From positions 1-22,875 of the IMG/VR virus record IMGVR_UViG_3300006846_000058: a DNA stretch of 22,875 nt. One strand, 5' to 3'. The DNA is from a virus. Below the pieces are notes generated by a model, which was given only the letters and a program-made list of their open reading frames with translations, had not been told where the DNA came from and ran no database searches. The translations under genes and the position numbers were made by a program. Shown here piece after piece: positions 14,173 to 19,316 of the stretch; within the stretch, counting starts at the first letter, position 1, and each line of letters opens with the position of its first letter.

Positions 14173-14468
14173 CTGGATATCTCCCTAAATGCGAGTGTAG
14201 CCCTCTTCGAAGGCTTTGGTCGGCGACCACGAAGCATAGCCGTCTTTGTAGACGACGTAGTAGCCGAGATCATCCCCGCCGCTAAACTTGGGACGGAAAT
14301 TCTCCCGCTTGATCGTAGCATAGCCGGGATCGGCCGGCGCGATAGTAGCGGTGCCGTCGGCATCGAACTCGATTGCCGCAATCTTCAACGCCCAGACCTT
14401 TTTATGGGACTGGTATCGCGGCATCTCCTTTGCAGGCCCCTGATCTTCAGCCACCTGGATATCTCCCT
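14167..14468 (-). repeat. Duplicated 20-base translation start signal
   Basis: The minus-strand sequence AGGGAGATATCCAGGTGGCT occurs exactly at 14186-14167 and 14468-14449. It spans the Shine-Dalgarno, spacer, GTG start and second codon (GCT) of both the 51-aa and the 89-aa genes. The copies are 282 bases apart. Confidence 0.85.
14185..14454 (-). CDS. Conserved phage protein, 89 aa, unknown function
   Basis: The protein contains MPRYQSHKKVWALKIAAIEF (about 11-30), a central AT/DPGYA region, and ends GYYVVYKDGYASWSPTKAFE plus EGYTRI. This start and end pattern (YQ.HK.VWALKI ... GGYYV.Y.DGY.S.SP..AFE.GY) recurs in many phage and phage-like small proteins that I recall but cannot name; no function is established. 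The GTG start at 14454 is chosen because it shares a duplicated Shine-Dalgarno and start block with the 51-aa gene; the ATG ten codons later has its purine run directly abutting it and is less likely. It overlaps the KTSC gene by eight bases. Confidence 0.75.
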   Translation of the reverse strand: MAEDQGPAKEMPRYQSHKKVWALKIAAIEFDADGTATIAPADPGYATIKRENFRPKFSGGDDLGYYVVYKDGYASWSPTKAFEEGYTRI

Positions 14469-14653
14469 TTGAGCTCGGAGTTGTAGTAGGCGCCGGGCGA
14501 GCTGGCGTCCCGGAGACCTTCGTAAGTTTCACGTGAAACGTTGCTGAGCTGGTAAGTGCGTCCGCTGTGGAAGCGGACATGCAATGTGCTGGTGGCGTCG
14601 TCGTAGGCGCAGGCCGCGATATTGGAGGATTGGAGGGGAGTCCAGTCAAGCAT
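14447..14653 (-). CDS. KTSC domain protein
   Basis: The 68-aa product matches the KTSC fold: LQSSNIAACAYDDATSTLHV (7-26), RFHSGRTYQLSNVS (27-40), then a helix and ASSPGAYYNSELKGRY (50-65). KTSC domains are small beta proteins found alone or fused to phage, nuclease or lysyl-tRNA synthetase-like proteins; their role is not settled. GGGGAG lies seven bases before the ATG. It overlaps both neighbours by eight bases. Confidence 0.85.
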   Translation of the reverse strand: MLDWTPLQSSNIAACAYDDATSTLHVRFHSGRTYQLSNVSRETYEGLRDASSPGAYYNSELKGRYPGG

Positions 14654-14885
14654 CGGGGGGCTCCCCAGCCAGCGCGGCCGCGAGGCGCGCCGCTCCGGAA
14701 TTTAAGTGGTGGTATTTGCCGTTATGGGCGGTGCGAATCCCCACGTTGCCGGCGGGGTGCACCGCGACTACGGCCAGGGCAATGATCTCCCCCGTCTTCA
14801 CCTGCTCCAGCACGTCTTCGGCCAGGCGCAGGACGCCTTCCTCCACCGGACGCTGCGCCACCTTGAGGGGAGTGGGATCGGCCAC
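14646..14885 (-). CDS. Conserved small protein, first gene of the late arm
   Basis: Starting at GTG 14885 (CGGAG six bases upstream) this gives 79 aa: ADPTPLKVAQRPVEEGVLRL, then LEQVKTGEIIALAVVAVHPA and GNVGIRTAHNGKYHHLNSGA. A helix followed by a TGEIxxLAVV strand and an xxHHLxxGA helix is a common plan in small phage and plasmid proteins of unknown function. An in-frame ATG at 14960 would add a Pro/Arg-rich N terminus read through a strong hairpin and is less likely. It is the promoter-proximal gene of the leftward operon. Confidence 0.65.
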   Translation of the reverse strand: MADPTPLKVAQRPVEEGVLRLAEDVLEQVKTGEIIALAVVAVHPAGNVGIRTAHNGKYHHLNSGAARLAAALAGEPPDA

Positions 14886-14903
14886 GGGGGCTCCGGAAAA
14901 GCA

Positions 14904-14940
14904 GGGGCGGGGTTGGTGTGCGTGGGGCTGTCCCCGCCCC
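14904..14940 (-). terminator. GC-rich hairpin in late leader (possible attenuator)
   Basis: GGGGCGGGG (14904-14912) is exactly complementary to CCCCGCCCC (14932-14940), giving a nine-bp stem with a 19-base loop. On the minus strand the stem is followed by TGCTTTTCC, a weak U-rich tail. It lies between the presumed late promoter region and the first late gene. It could be an intrinsic terminator overcome by antitermination, or only a structured leader. Confidence 0.4.
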
Positions 14941-14995
14941 CGAAGGATGCGCTTGTCCACTCACCCGAGGGGAACGCCTTCGTGCGAGCAGCGGG

Positions 14996-15024
14996 AGGAT
15001 GCACACGTAGCGGGGGAGTGTCAA
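14996..15024 (-). promoter_or_regulatory. Candidate late leftward promoter
   Basis: On the minus strand TTGACA (15024-15019) is followed after 17 bases by CATCCT (15001-14996), a poor -10. It is placed just upstream of the leader hairpin and the first late gene. The -35 is perfect but the -10 matches only three of six, so a phage activator might be needed if it is used. Confidence 0.25.
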
Positions 15025-15302
15025 GTTTGTGATTGTTTATGGCAAAGAAGGAGGGGTTATGGAGCCATGCGTTTTAGGTATGTTTCGTCGCTAAAAAGCC
15101 ATAATCACTTCTTTAAAAAGCCTTTAGTTTTGTGAGATTTTTTTCTTAATTCAAATAAATACAATAATACCATTTAATTTTGGACTGAAATTCGCGGTAT
15201 TTAAAAATCTGAATGATTTCAATCGAGATACTAGCTAGCTGGGAATTTAGGGGTGGGTGCTAGGTAGCTTATTAGAGGAGGCGAATTTTGAAAATTGAAG
15301 CG

Positions 15303-15444
15303 GCTAGGAATATATGGTCTAAAAATTTACGAAAACGGGGTCGGCACCCTCGATTTTCCCTGAGTTTCGAACTCTGCCACAATAATTAACGCGAATTACT
15401 GCCTCGCGCGGAGGTATCTAATTGACACACGCTAGGAATAAATG
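15303..15444 (+). repeat. Spaced direct repeat GCTAGGAATAWATG
   Basis: GCTAGGAATATATG (15303-15316) and GCTAGGAATAAATG (15431-15444) differ at one base and are 128 bases apart in the gene-free region. The first follows TTGAAA at 15288, 17 bases before TATATG, and the second follows TTGACA at 15422. They may be promoter or activator sites; the spacing differs between copies, so this is uncertain. Confidence 0.4.
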
Positions 15445-15547
15445 ACATTTAACGCAATTTCGGTGCACTAGGCTGTGCAGTGCGGCGCACAATCGCGGAG
15501 AATAATCTATTTTGCTGCGGTATTCAGGTGCGATACGTTTAGAATAA

Positions 15548-15572
15548 CATGCTATTAACCGATTTTAGCATG
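15548..15572. repeat. Inverted repeat CATGCTA / TAGCATG
   Basis: CATGCTA (15548-15554) and TAGCATG (15566-15572) form a seven-bp inverted repeat with an 11-base spacer, about one helical turn from arm to arm. A second small one follows: ATGCA-AGAA-TGCAT near 15587-15600. These look like candidate operators; no protein can be assigned. Confidence 0.35.
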
Positions 15573-15797
15573 GTTTAATCTTTCCCATGCAAGAATGCAT
15601 TGCCAGAAATATAGTATCCAACATCTTAGCCGGCGGCGCTAAGCCCATGGGATTGCAGAAGAATCCATCCAGGGACAGCCTATAATATTAATTTTCCAAA
15701 ACAATAGGTAATAGGTCTTGCTGGGCATGTGCCCAGTGGTTGGGCACATGCCCTCCGCTCTTATGGGGTATCCTTCCGGCGCTGCTAATAAGCTAGG

Positions 15798-15933
15798 CAT
15801 TGATATCATTGAACTTTTTACTAGCACGAAATCGGGCACACGAACTATTATTGCGCGACAATGGTACTATTGTATTTATTGTGCCCACACTGGGCACTGC
15901 GCCGGCGCAGTGCCCGCCATTGATATCATTGAA
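15798..15933 (+). repeat. Direct repeat CATTGATATCATTGAA
   Basis: The 16-base sequence occurs exactly at 15798-15813 and 15918-15933, 120 bases apart, interleaved with the GTGCCC sites. Each copy contains the palindrome TGATATCA, so it may bind a dimeric protein distinct from the one bound at GTGCCC. Confidence 0.6.
15851..15878 (+). promoter_or_regulatory. Candidate promoter of the XRE regulator gene
   Basis: TTGCGC (15851-15856), a 16-base spacer and TATTTA (15873-15878). The expected start point would fall inside the palindrome at 15881-15897, so a protein bound there would block transcription. The hexamers are only fair matches. Confidence 0.3.
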
Positions 15934-16014
15934 GAATTTGTGTGCCCATTTGGGCACTTGTGCCCGCAGCCTATTTTTGCTAATTACGTGTGCCCGCGAT
16001 TAAATAGGTGGAAA

Positions 16015-16503
16015 ATGGATGCAAAGACATTGAAATCAACACGTGAGCTCCTAAAACACACGCAAGCCAGCTTTGCCACCCTCCTGGGCATTGGCCGACG
16101 CGCCCTGATTCGCTACGAAAGCGGTGAGCGTCCCGTACCCGACAACGTGGCGCGGCGCCTCAAGACGCTCCCGCAGCCCAAGGCGGTATTGGCGCGCAAT
16201 GAGGGGCAAGTCACACCGGAGCGCTTCCCCCGGCTCTACACGCGCATTGGCAAAGGCGCGAAGCAAGACACTCCAGGCCAGTATCATCCCTTCAACCTGT
16301 TTCCGGAGCTGCCGTGGTCACGCGACGCCAGCGGCGCAATCGTAGCGGATTGCTGCCCTGCAGTTGTCTTGTTCACGGAACGCTACGCGCAAGCCTGCGA
16401 GGCGCGTTACGCGGCCGATGTCGCGAAATGGGGCTCTAACAGTAGGCTTCCGCCGCCCACCTTCACGCTCGAGCCCGACAATCCTGTGGATAACTCGAAA
16501 TAA
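16015..16503 (+). CDS. XRE-family helix-turn-helix regulator
   Basis: The 162-aa protein has an N-terminal HTH of the XRE/MqsA-like type: LKSTRELLKHTQASFATLLG (5-24) and IGRRALIRYESGERPVPDNV (25-44), with the recognition helix around GIGRRALIRYESG. The remaining about 100 residues include FPRLYTRIGKG and HPFNLFPELPW, and I cannot place them in a family; they may form a dimer or ligand domain. The ATG at 16015 has AGGTGG three bases upstream. The frame stays open upstream to 15718, but that stretch is the operator array and has no good start. It is the first gene of the rightward arm and probably controls the early/late switch through the GTGCCC sites. Confidence 0.8.
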   Translation: MDAKTLKSTRELLKHTQASFATLLGIGRRALIRYESGERPVPDNVARRLKTLPQPKAVLARNEGQVTPERFPRLYTRIGKGAKQDTPGQYHPFNLFPELPWSRDASGAIVADCCPAVVLFTERYAQACEARYAADVAKWGSNSRLPPPTFTLEPDNPVDNSK

Positions 16504-16539
16504 TTGTTCCTGCGTCACTCTGTCACACCCTCAAAACAG

Positions 16540-16569
16540 TTGACAGACTTACTAAGCGTATGAGATAAG
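16540..16569 (+). promoter_or_regulatory. Sigma70-like early promoter
   Basis: A perfect TTGACA (16540-16545) is followed after 18 bases by GATAAG (16564-16569), in the 109-base gap between the regulator and the next gene. Transcription would start near 16576, at the foot of the first leader hairpin. It would drive the run of small early genes and the polymerase. Confidence 0.45.
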
Positions 16570-16577
16570 GCTGTGTC

Positions 16578-16612
16578 GGCGCGGAAAGCGCCCTAAACAC
16601 TGGAGAGTGAAA
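16578..16612 (+). promoter_or_regulatory. Structured leader: hairpin plus Shine-Dalgarno in a loop
   Basis: GGCGC-GGAAA-GCGCC (16578-16592) is followed by AAACACTGGAGAGTG and AAA before the ATG. CACT and AGTG can pair, putting GGAG in the loop. The same plan precedes the gene at 17149, with a different hairpin stem. Confidence 0.5.
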
Positions 16613-17110
16613 ATGACCGAATACACCCCAAAGCATCTGAAGCGTTGGACAATGCCGCGCGACTATTTTGGCGCTGTATGGCCCAATTACTACGGTTCCG
16701 GCTGCGGGCAATCGCGCGATAGCGATTGCCTGGAGCGCTCTAACTTCCGGTGCATGCTGCAGGCCCTGGGCGGCGAGTCCGATACCGTCCAAATCGTGCG
16801 CGAATCGCATTGGGCCGTCGGTTGGGTCGAATGGATCGCGATTCATCAGGATGACGCCAAAGCGTTGGAGATCGCGGACAAGATCAAGGGCAAGCTCGCG
16901 GATTACCCCGTGGTCGATGAAGACGATTTGTCTGAGCTCGAATGTGAAGAGGCTGACGAAATCTGGGCGAATTGCTACAACGACGCGGGACGCCTCGCTT
17001 ATATCCGCAAATACCGGGAACAATTCGACTTCAACGACTACGCCGACTTAATCGGCTGCGTTCGCGGTCGATATTTCTGCGGGTATGCGTCCGAACTCGT
17101 TTATCGTTAA
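16613..17110 (+). CDS. Acidic conserved phage protein, 165 aa
   Basis: The protein reads LKRWTMPRDYFGAVWPNYYG (7-26), then SRDSDCLERSNFRCMLQALG (32-51) and SHWAVGWVEWIAIH (about 64-77). The second half is strongly acidic (VVDEDDLSELECEEADEIW). I recognise the DSD.LERSNF and GWVEWIAIH pattern from many Proteobacterial phage and plasmid early regions, but no function is known to me. The acidity and early position would suit a DNA-mimic or anti-restriction role; this is inference. I take the ATG at 16613 rather than the GTG two codons earlier because the Shine-Dalgarno GGAG is then eight bases away instead of two. Confidence 0.78.
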   Translation: MTEYTPKHLKRWTMPRDYFGAVWPNYYGSGCGQSRDSDCLERSNFRCMLQALGGESDTVQIVRESHWAVGWVEWIAIHQDDAKALEIADKIKGKLADYPVVDEDDLSELECEEADEIWANCYNDAGRLAYIRKYREQFDFNDYADLIGCVRGRYFCGYASELVYR

Positions 17111-17112
17111 CC

Positions 17113-17148
17113 GCCGCCGGATAGCGGCAAACACTTGGAGAAGTGAAA
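17113..17148 (+). promoter_or_regulatory. Second structured leader of the same type
   Basis: GCCGC-CGGATA-GCGGC (17113-17128) is followed by AAACACTTGGAGAAGTG and AAA before the ATG at 17149. CACTT pairs with AAGTG, with GGAG in the loop. It matches the leader at 16578-16612 in order, spacing and loop sequence, though the stem bases differ. Confidence 0.5.
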
Positions 17149-17484
17149 ATGTCTCAACATTACAGCAATCCAGACCGTGAATCCGATCCTTGGTCGTTGC
17201 CTGATCTCGAAGTCTTCGAGCTCACCGCGCGCGAGGTAGCGGAACGCGACGACGATATGATCCACGAATATATGAAGGAGCATCGATTCCGTTTGGCCAG
17301 CATAAATTCGCGGGTTCGCGATGCCATGTTCGATGAAATGATTCGAGATAATGGAATCGAAGGCGGATGGTTTTATTGGTATTGCTTTCCCGGTTGCATG
17401 CCGGACAGCGATGCCATGGGCCCATACGCCACGCGCCAAGAGGCGCTGAAAGCGGCGCAAGATGACGCAGCGGAGGGTTTCTAA
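17149..17484 (+). CDS. Acidic conserved phage protein, 111 aa
   Basis: The sequence begins SQHYSNPDRESDPWSLPDLE and contains VFELTAREVAERDDD, a helical EYMKEHRFRLASINSRVRDA region and then IEGGWFYWYCFPGCMPDSDA followed by a Thr-Arg-x-Glu-Ala helix. I recognise this SNP.RE.DP.LPD.EVF ... EGGWFYW.CFPGC.PDS family from many phages, always of unknown function. It is acidic and follows the 165-aa protein with the same leader, so the two are probably co-expressed. ATG at 17149 is chosen for Shine-Dalgarno spacing. Confidence 0.78.
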   Translation: MSQHYSNPDRESDPWSLPDLEVFELTAREVAERDDDMIHEYMKEHRFRLASINSRVRDAMFDEMIRDNGIEGGWFYWYCFPGCMPDSDAMGPYATRQEALKAAQDDAAEGF

Positions 17485-17571
17485 ATGAAAACCCTCATTC
17501 TCGCTTGCTTCGCCCTGCAGGCCACATCGGCTTGCGTCTTTTTCCTCTTAGCGTGGAGGGTAATCGAATGA
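17485..17571 (+). CDS. 28-aa single-span membrane peptide
   Basis: The ATG follows the previous stop directly (TAAATG) and has GGAGGG eight bases upstream. It encodes MKTLILACFALQATSACVFF then LLAWRVIE, essentially one membrane helix. The stop overlaps the next ATG (ATGA). Small hydrophobic peptides are common between early phage genes; function unknown. Confidence 0.5.
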   Translation: MKTLILACFALQATSACVFFLLAWRVIE

Positions 17572-17720
17572 ACGAATTGCTCGAGCTGGCCAGCGCTGCG
17601 CGCGCTGTGTTGATGTATCGCTATTGCGTCAAAGATGGCGCGGGGCGCGTCGAAACTAATGAGGGCATAGCCCGTGCTTTTGCGCGACTTGCTGAAGCAA
17701 TCCGGAGGCTTGAGAAATGA
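17568..17720 (+). CDS. Small helical protein, 50 aa
   Basis: The product starts MNELLELASAARAVLMYRYC and ends GIARAFARLAEAIRRLEK, two amphipathic helices around a short VKDGAGRVETNE turn. GGAGGG is placed eight bases before the ATG, and both ends are ATGA overlaps, so it belongs to the operon. I do not recognise the family; a helix-pair adaptor or small regulator is possible. Confidence 0.65.
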   Translation: MNELLELASAARAVLMYRYCVKDGAGRVETNEGIARAFARLAEAIRRLEK

Positions 17721-18049
17721 CTCTCAAAGACGCTGCCGAGCTCGCCCTCGTGCTCGCACGCAACGCCAAAGAGCCGGCGCCGCCGCTCCACTGCGTCGCG
17801 CAGGACGTCGCACGCTTGCGCCGCTGCGGCCGGCGCGCGCTGACGCGTGGCGTCAACTGGTGCAACGTGCCCGGCTACGACGCCGAGAAGTCTAAGGAGT
17901 CGATCCTACGCGGTGTGCAGGACGCAATCGAGGCGTACCGCGTGACTAAAATAGATATCGGTGGCGATCCGCGCGGCGGGTCGTGCCTCACGCTGCACTT
18001 CGCAGATGGCGCAACAAACCGGTTTGACCGGGAAGGATGGAGCATATGA
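17717..18049 (+). CDS. Conserved small phage protein with GDPRG motif, 110 aa
   Basis: An Arg/Ala-rich helical half (about 1-48, including DVARLRRCGRRALTRGVNWC) is followed by a helix and a beta part: GVQDAIEAYRVTKIDIGGDP (about 66-85), RGGSCLTLHFADGATN and a final EGWSI. The pattern of an Arg-rich helix, an N-C or N-W-C turn, then GDPRG..LxL.....N.....GW is one I have seen in phage and prophage small proteins of unknown function. ATGA overlaps on both sides. Confidence 0.7.
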   Translation: MTLKDAAELALVLARNAKEPAPPLHCVAQDVARLRRCGRRALTRGVNWCNVPGYDAEKSKESILRGVQDAIEAYRVTKIDIGGDPRGGSCLTLHFADGATNRFDREGWSI

Positions 18050-18417
18050 ACGTCAAGGCACGAGAAATCAGCAATTCAGACGACGTAATAGATTCCCGCG
18101 ACGTGATTGCGCGCATTGAAGAGTTAGAAGGCATGGGGATCGACAAAAACCTTGCCTTAAAAGACTTAGACGAACTCAACGCCCTGCGCGCATTGCAAGA
18201 AGAAGCGGAAGGCTATGCACCCGATTGGCAGCACGGCGCGACGCTGATTCGCGATTCCTATTTCGAGGACTATTGTGAAGAGCTCTGCAAAGATATCGGT
18301 GCTCTGCCCCAGGATATACCTAGTTATATAGAGATTGATTGGGCAGCTACCGCCGAAAACCTGAAAGTGGACTACACTAGCGCGGACTTCGACGGCGTTA
18401 CTTACTGGGTCCGTTGA
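18046..18417 (+). CDS. Conserved early phage protein, 123 aa
   Basis: A charged helical first half (SDDVIDSRDVIARIEELEGM, then LKDLDELNALRALQEEAEGY) leads to a conserved tail: HGATLIRDSYFEDYCEELCK (about 65-84), DIGALPQ and IDWAATAENLKVDY with FDGVTYWVR at the end. This G.TLIRDSYFE.Y...L..DIGA ... IDW..TA..L..DY ... FDG..Y..R pattern is very common in phage and plasmid early regions near anti-restriction genes; its activity is not known to me. ATG 18046 overlaps the previous stop (ATGA) and is preferred to the ATG three codons earlier. Confidence 0.78.
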   Translation: MNVKAREISNSDDVIDSRDVIARIEELEGMGIDKNLALKDLDELNALRALQEEAEGYAPDWQHGATLIRDSYFEDYCEELCKDIGALPQDIPSYIEIDWAATAENLKVDYTSADFDGVTYWVR

Positions 18418-18605
18418 TGGAAGCCTGGGCCCTTGTCTTCGCTGCAAACCTCGCTCTATCCCCCGAACGGGGGATAGACATGCAGTCGGAAGACGCGTGC
18501 GTTCTCGCTGCGAAGGCGATCACGCTTCGCCTCGCCGTCGACGCCATCTGCGTCAACTCGTTTGACGGGCGCGTGCTCTGGTTCAGCAAGGGGAGGCAGC
18601 TCTAA
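18417..18605 (+). CDS. Small protein of unknown function, 62 aa
   Basis: The ATG shares its A with the previous stop (TGATG). The product begins MEAWALVFAANLALSPERGI, has a helix (CVLAAKAITLRLAVDAICV) and ends with a beta-like SFDGRVLWFSKGRQL. Two cysteines (about 28 and 44) might pair. The N terminus is mildly hydrophobic but is not a convincing signal peptide. Its stop overlaps the next start (TAATG). Confidence 0.6.
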   Translation: MEAWALVFAANLALSPERGIDMQSEDACVLAAKAITLRLAVDAICVNSFDGRVLWFSKGRQL

Positions 18606-18796
18606 TGTTTACGCTCAAAGTGATCGTCGGCGGCGTTGTCCGTCTCGTGGAGCCCGGCGTGTCCTTCGACCGCTGGCGCCGGCTCGCCCCTACGATTGAG
18701 CCCTATATCCAGGATCTTGTGCCTGCTGGGCGCGTGGTTCTGCTTGCAGAACCCGCAGATGGCAACGTAACGCATATTTTAGGGGTGTGGCGATGA
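18605..18796 (+). CDS. Small protein of unknown function, 63 aa
   Basis: It reads as a beta-rich small domain: MFTLKVIVGGVVRLVEPGVS, DRWRRLAPTIEPYIQDLVPA, then GRVVLLAEPADGNVTHILG. GGGGAGG lies six to twelve bases upstream of the ATG. It overlaps both neighbours by one to four bases. No family recognised. Confidence 0.6.
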   Translation: MFTLKVIVGGVVRLVEPGVSFDRWRRLAPTIEPYIQDLVPAGRVVLLAEPADGNVTHILGVWR

Positions 18797-19170
18797 ACGA
18801 TTTAACGAAACAAATCGATGATATGCAGGTGGAGCTCGCGCAGTACCGCGAGCACGTCCCCCTGCTCAAACAAGCGCTCAACGCCGCGGAAGCGGAGATC
18901 GCCACCCTCACGCGCCGGCTCGACATATCGGAGCACCAGCGCGCCCTCAACGCGTCGCGCGTCGGCACGGCGCTGCGCGCCTTGCTCGACTGCAGTCTCA
19001 TTATCAACGATATCATCAACCGCACGCAGCAGCTCGGCTTCGTGGCGGACCCCGCGCAGACCCCCGTTATACCGCAACCCGCGAAACCGGAGCACGGCGG
19101 CGGTGCGAAGGACGACGGCGCCGAGATCCCCGCGTTTCTCAGCAACGGTAAGCCGGAGGAGGCACGATGA
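18793..19170 (+). CDS. Coiled-coil protein, 125 aa
   Basis: The first about 75 residues form a long coiled coil (IDDMQVELAQYREHVPLLKQ, ALNAAEAEIATLTRRLDISE). A helix with CSLIINDIINRTQQLGF and a Pro/Gly/Lys-rich disordered tail follow. The start at 18793 overlaps the previous stop by ATGA. Such proteins may be adaptors or structural helpers of the replication complex; that is a guess from its place before the polymerase. Confidence 0.68.
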   Translation: MNDLTKQIDDMQVELAQYREHVPLLKQALNAAEAEIATLTRRLDISEHQRALNASRVGTALRALLDCSLIINDIINRTQQLGFVADPAQTPVIPQPAKPEHGGGAKDDGAEIPAFLSNGKPEEAR

Positions 19171-19316
19171 CGCTTCTGCAAAAACTCGAGCGGGAAGTTA
19201 AGCGGCTGGATCGCGAAGTGCGGGCGTCGGTCTTATCCTACAGCTACGCTGACCGCAAAGCGGACCAGCGCGAGTTGCTGGAGCAGGCAATCGCGGCGCT
19301 CCGATGCAAATCGTAA
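19167..19316 (+). CDS. Short coiled-coil protein, 49 aa
   Basis: The ATG at 19167 overlaps the previous stop (ATGA) and GGAGG lies about eight bases upstream. The product is almost entirely helical and charged: TLLQKLEREVKRLDREVRAS, then DRKADQRELLEQAIAALRCK. It overlaps the polymerase start by 13 bases, which suggests coupling of the two. Confidence 0.62.
   Translation: MTLLQKLEREVKRLDREVRASVLSYSYADRKADQRELLEQAIAALRCKS

Larger units (their letters stand above)
15723..15995. promoter_or_regulatory. Array of GTGCCC/GGGCAC half-sites (operators or iterons)
   Basis: About twelve half-sites are packed in 273 bases. Paired sites: GGGCATGTGCCCA (15723-15735) and TGGGCACATGCCC (15741-15753), which are exact inverted copies with a five-base spacer; GTGCCCA-CAC-TGGGCAC (15881-15897); and GTGCCCA-TT-TGGGCAC (15942-15957). 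Single sites: 15834, 15910, 15960 and 15990. They end 20 bases before the XRE regulator gene, which makes autoregulation the simplest reading. Iterons of a replication origin are an alternative. Confidence 0.7.
15025..16014. other. AT-rich control region without genes; possible origin
   Basis: About one kilobase separates the divergent arms. It is much richer in A and T than its flanks (especially about 15,090-15,220) and contains no frame with a plausible protein. It holds direct repeats (TAAAAAGCC at 15092 and 15114; GCTAGGAATA at 15303 and 15431; AATAGGT twice in tandem near 15702), inverted repeats near 15548-15600, and the GTGCCC array at 15723-15995. Divergent promoters, regulator operators and possibly a replication origin are expected in such a place. 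There is no protein evidence for any gene here. Confidence 0.6.

Noticed and set aside
14584-15135. 183-codon plus-strand frame opposite the first late genes
   Set aside because: Arg/Pro/Ser-rich shadow of the KTSC and neighbouring genes, ending in AT-rich non-coding DNA.
15136-15145. Run of T residues as an intrinsic terminator
   Set aside because: No stable GC-rich stem precedes it; the region is uniformly AT-rich.
15361-15376. GAGTTTCGAACTC resembles a tRNA T-arm
   Set aside because: The surrounding bases do not form acceptor, D or anticodon stems on either strand; it is only a short hairpin.
15639-15839. 66-codon minus-strand frame in the switch region
   Set aside because: It reads through the operator repeats, has no recognisable protein character and no coupled neighbours.
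15723-15995. Repeat array considered as a CRISPR array
   Set aside because: Repeats are 6-7 bases in both orientations with irregular spacing; there are no 25-40 base repeats or spacers and no cas genes.
15718-16014. In-frame upstream extension of the regulator (about 99 codons)
   Set aside because: The stretch is the GTGCCC repeat array with no ribosome binding site, and the HTH begins normally after the ATG at 16015.
16668-17051. 127-codon frame inside the 165-aa gene
   Set aside because: Same-strand overlap without a Shine-Dalgarno; Thr/Arg/Ser-rich shadow composition, unlike the nested frame in the polymerase.
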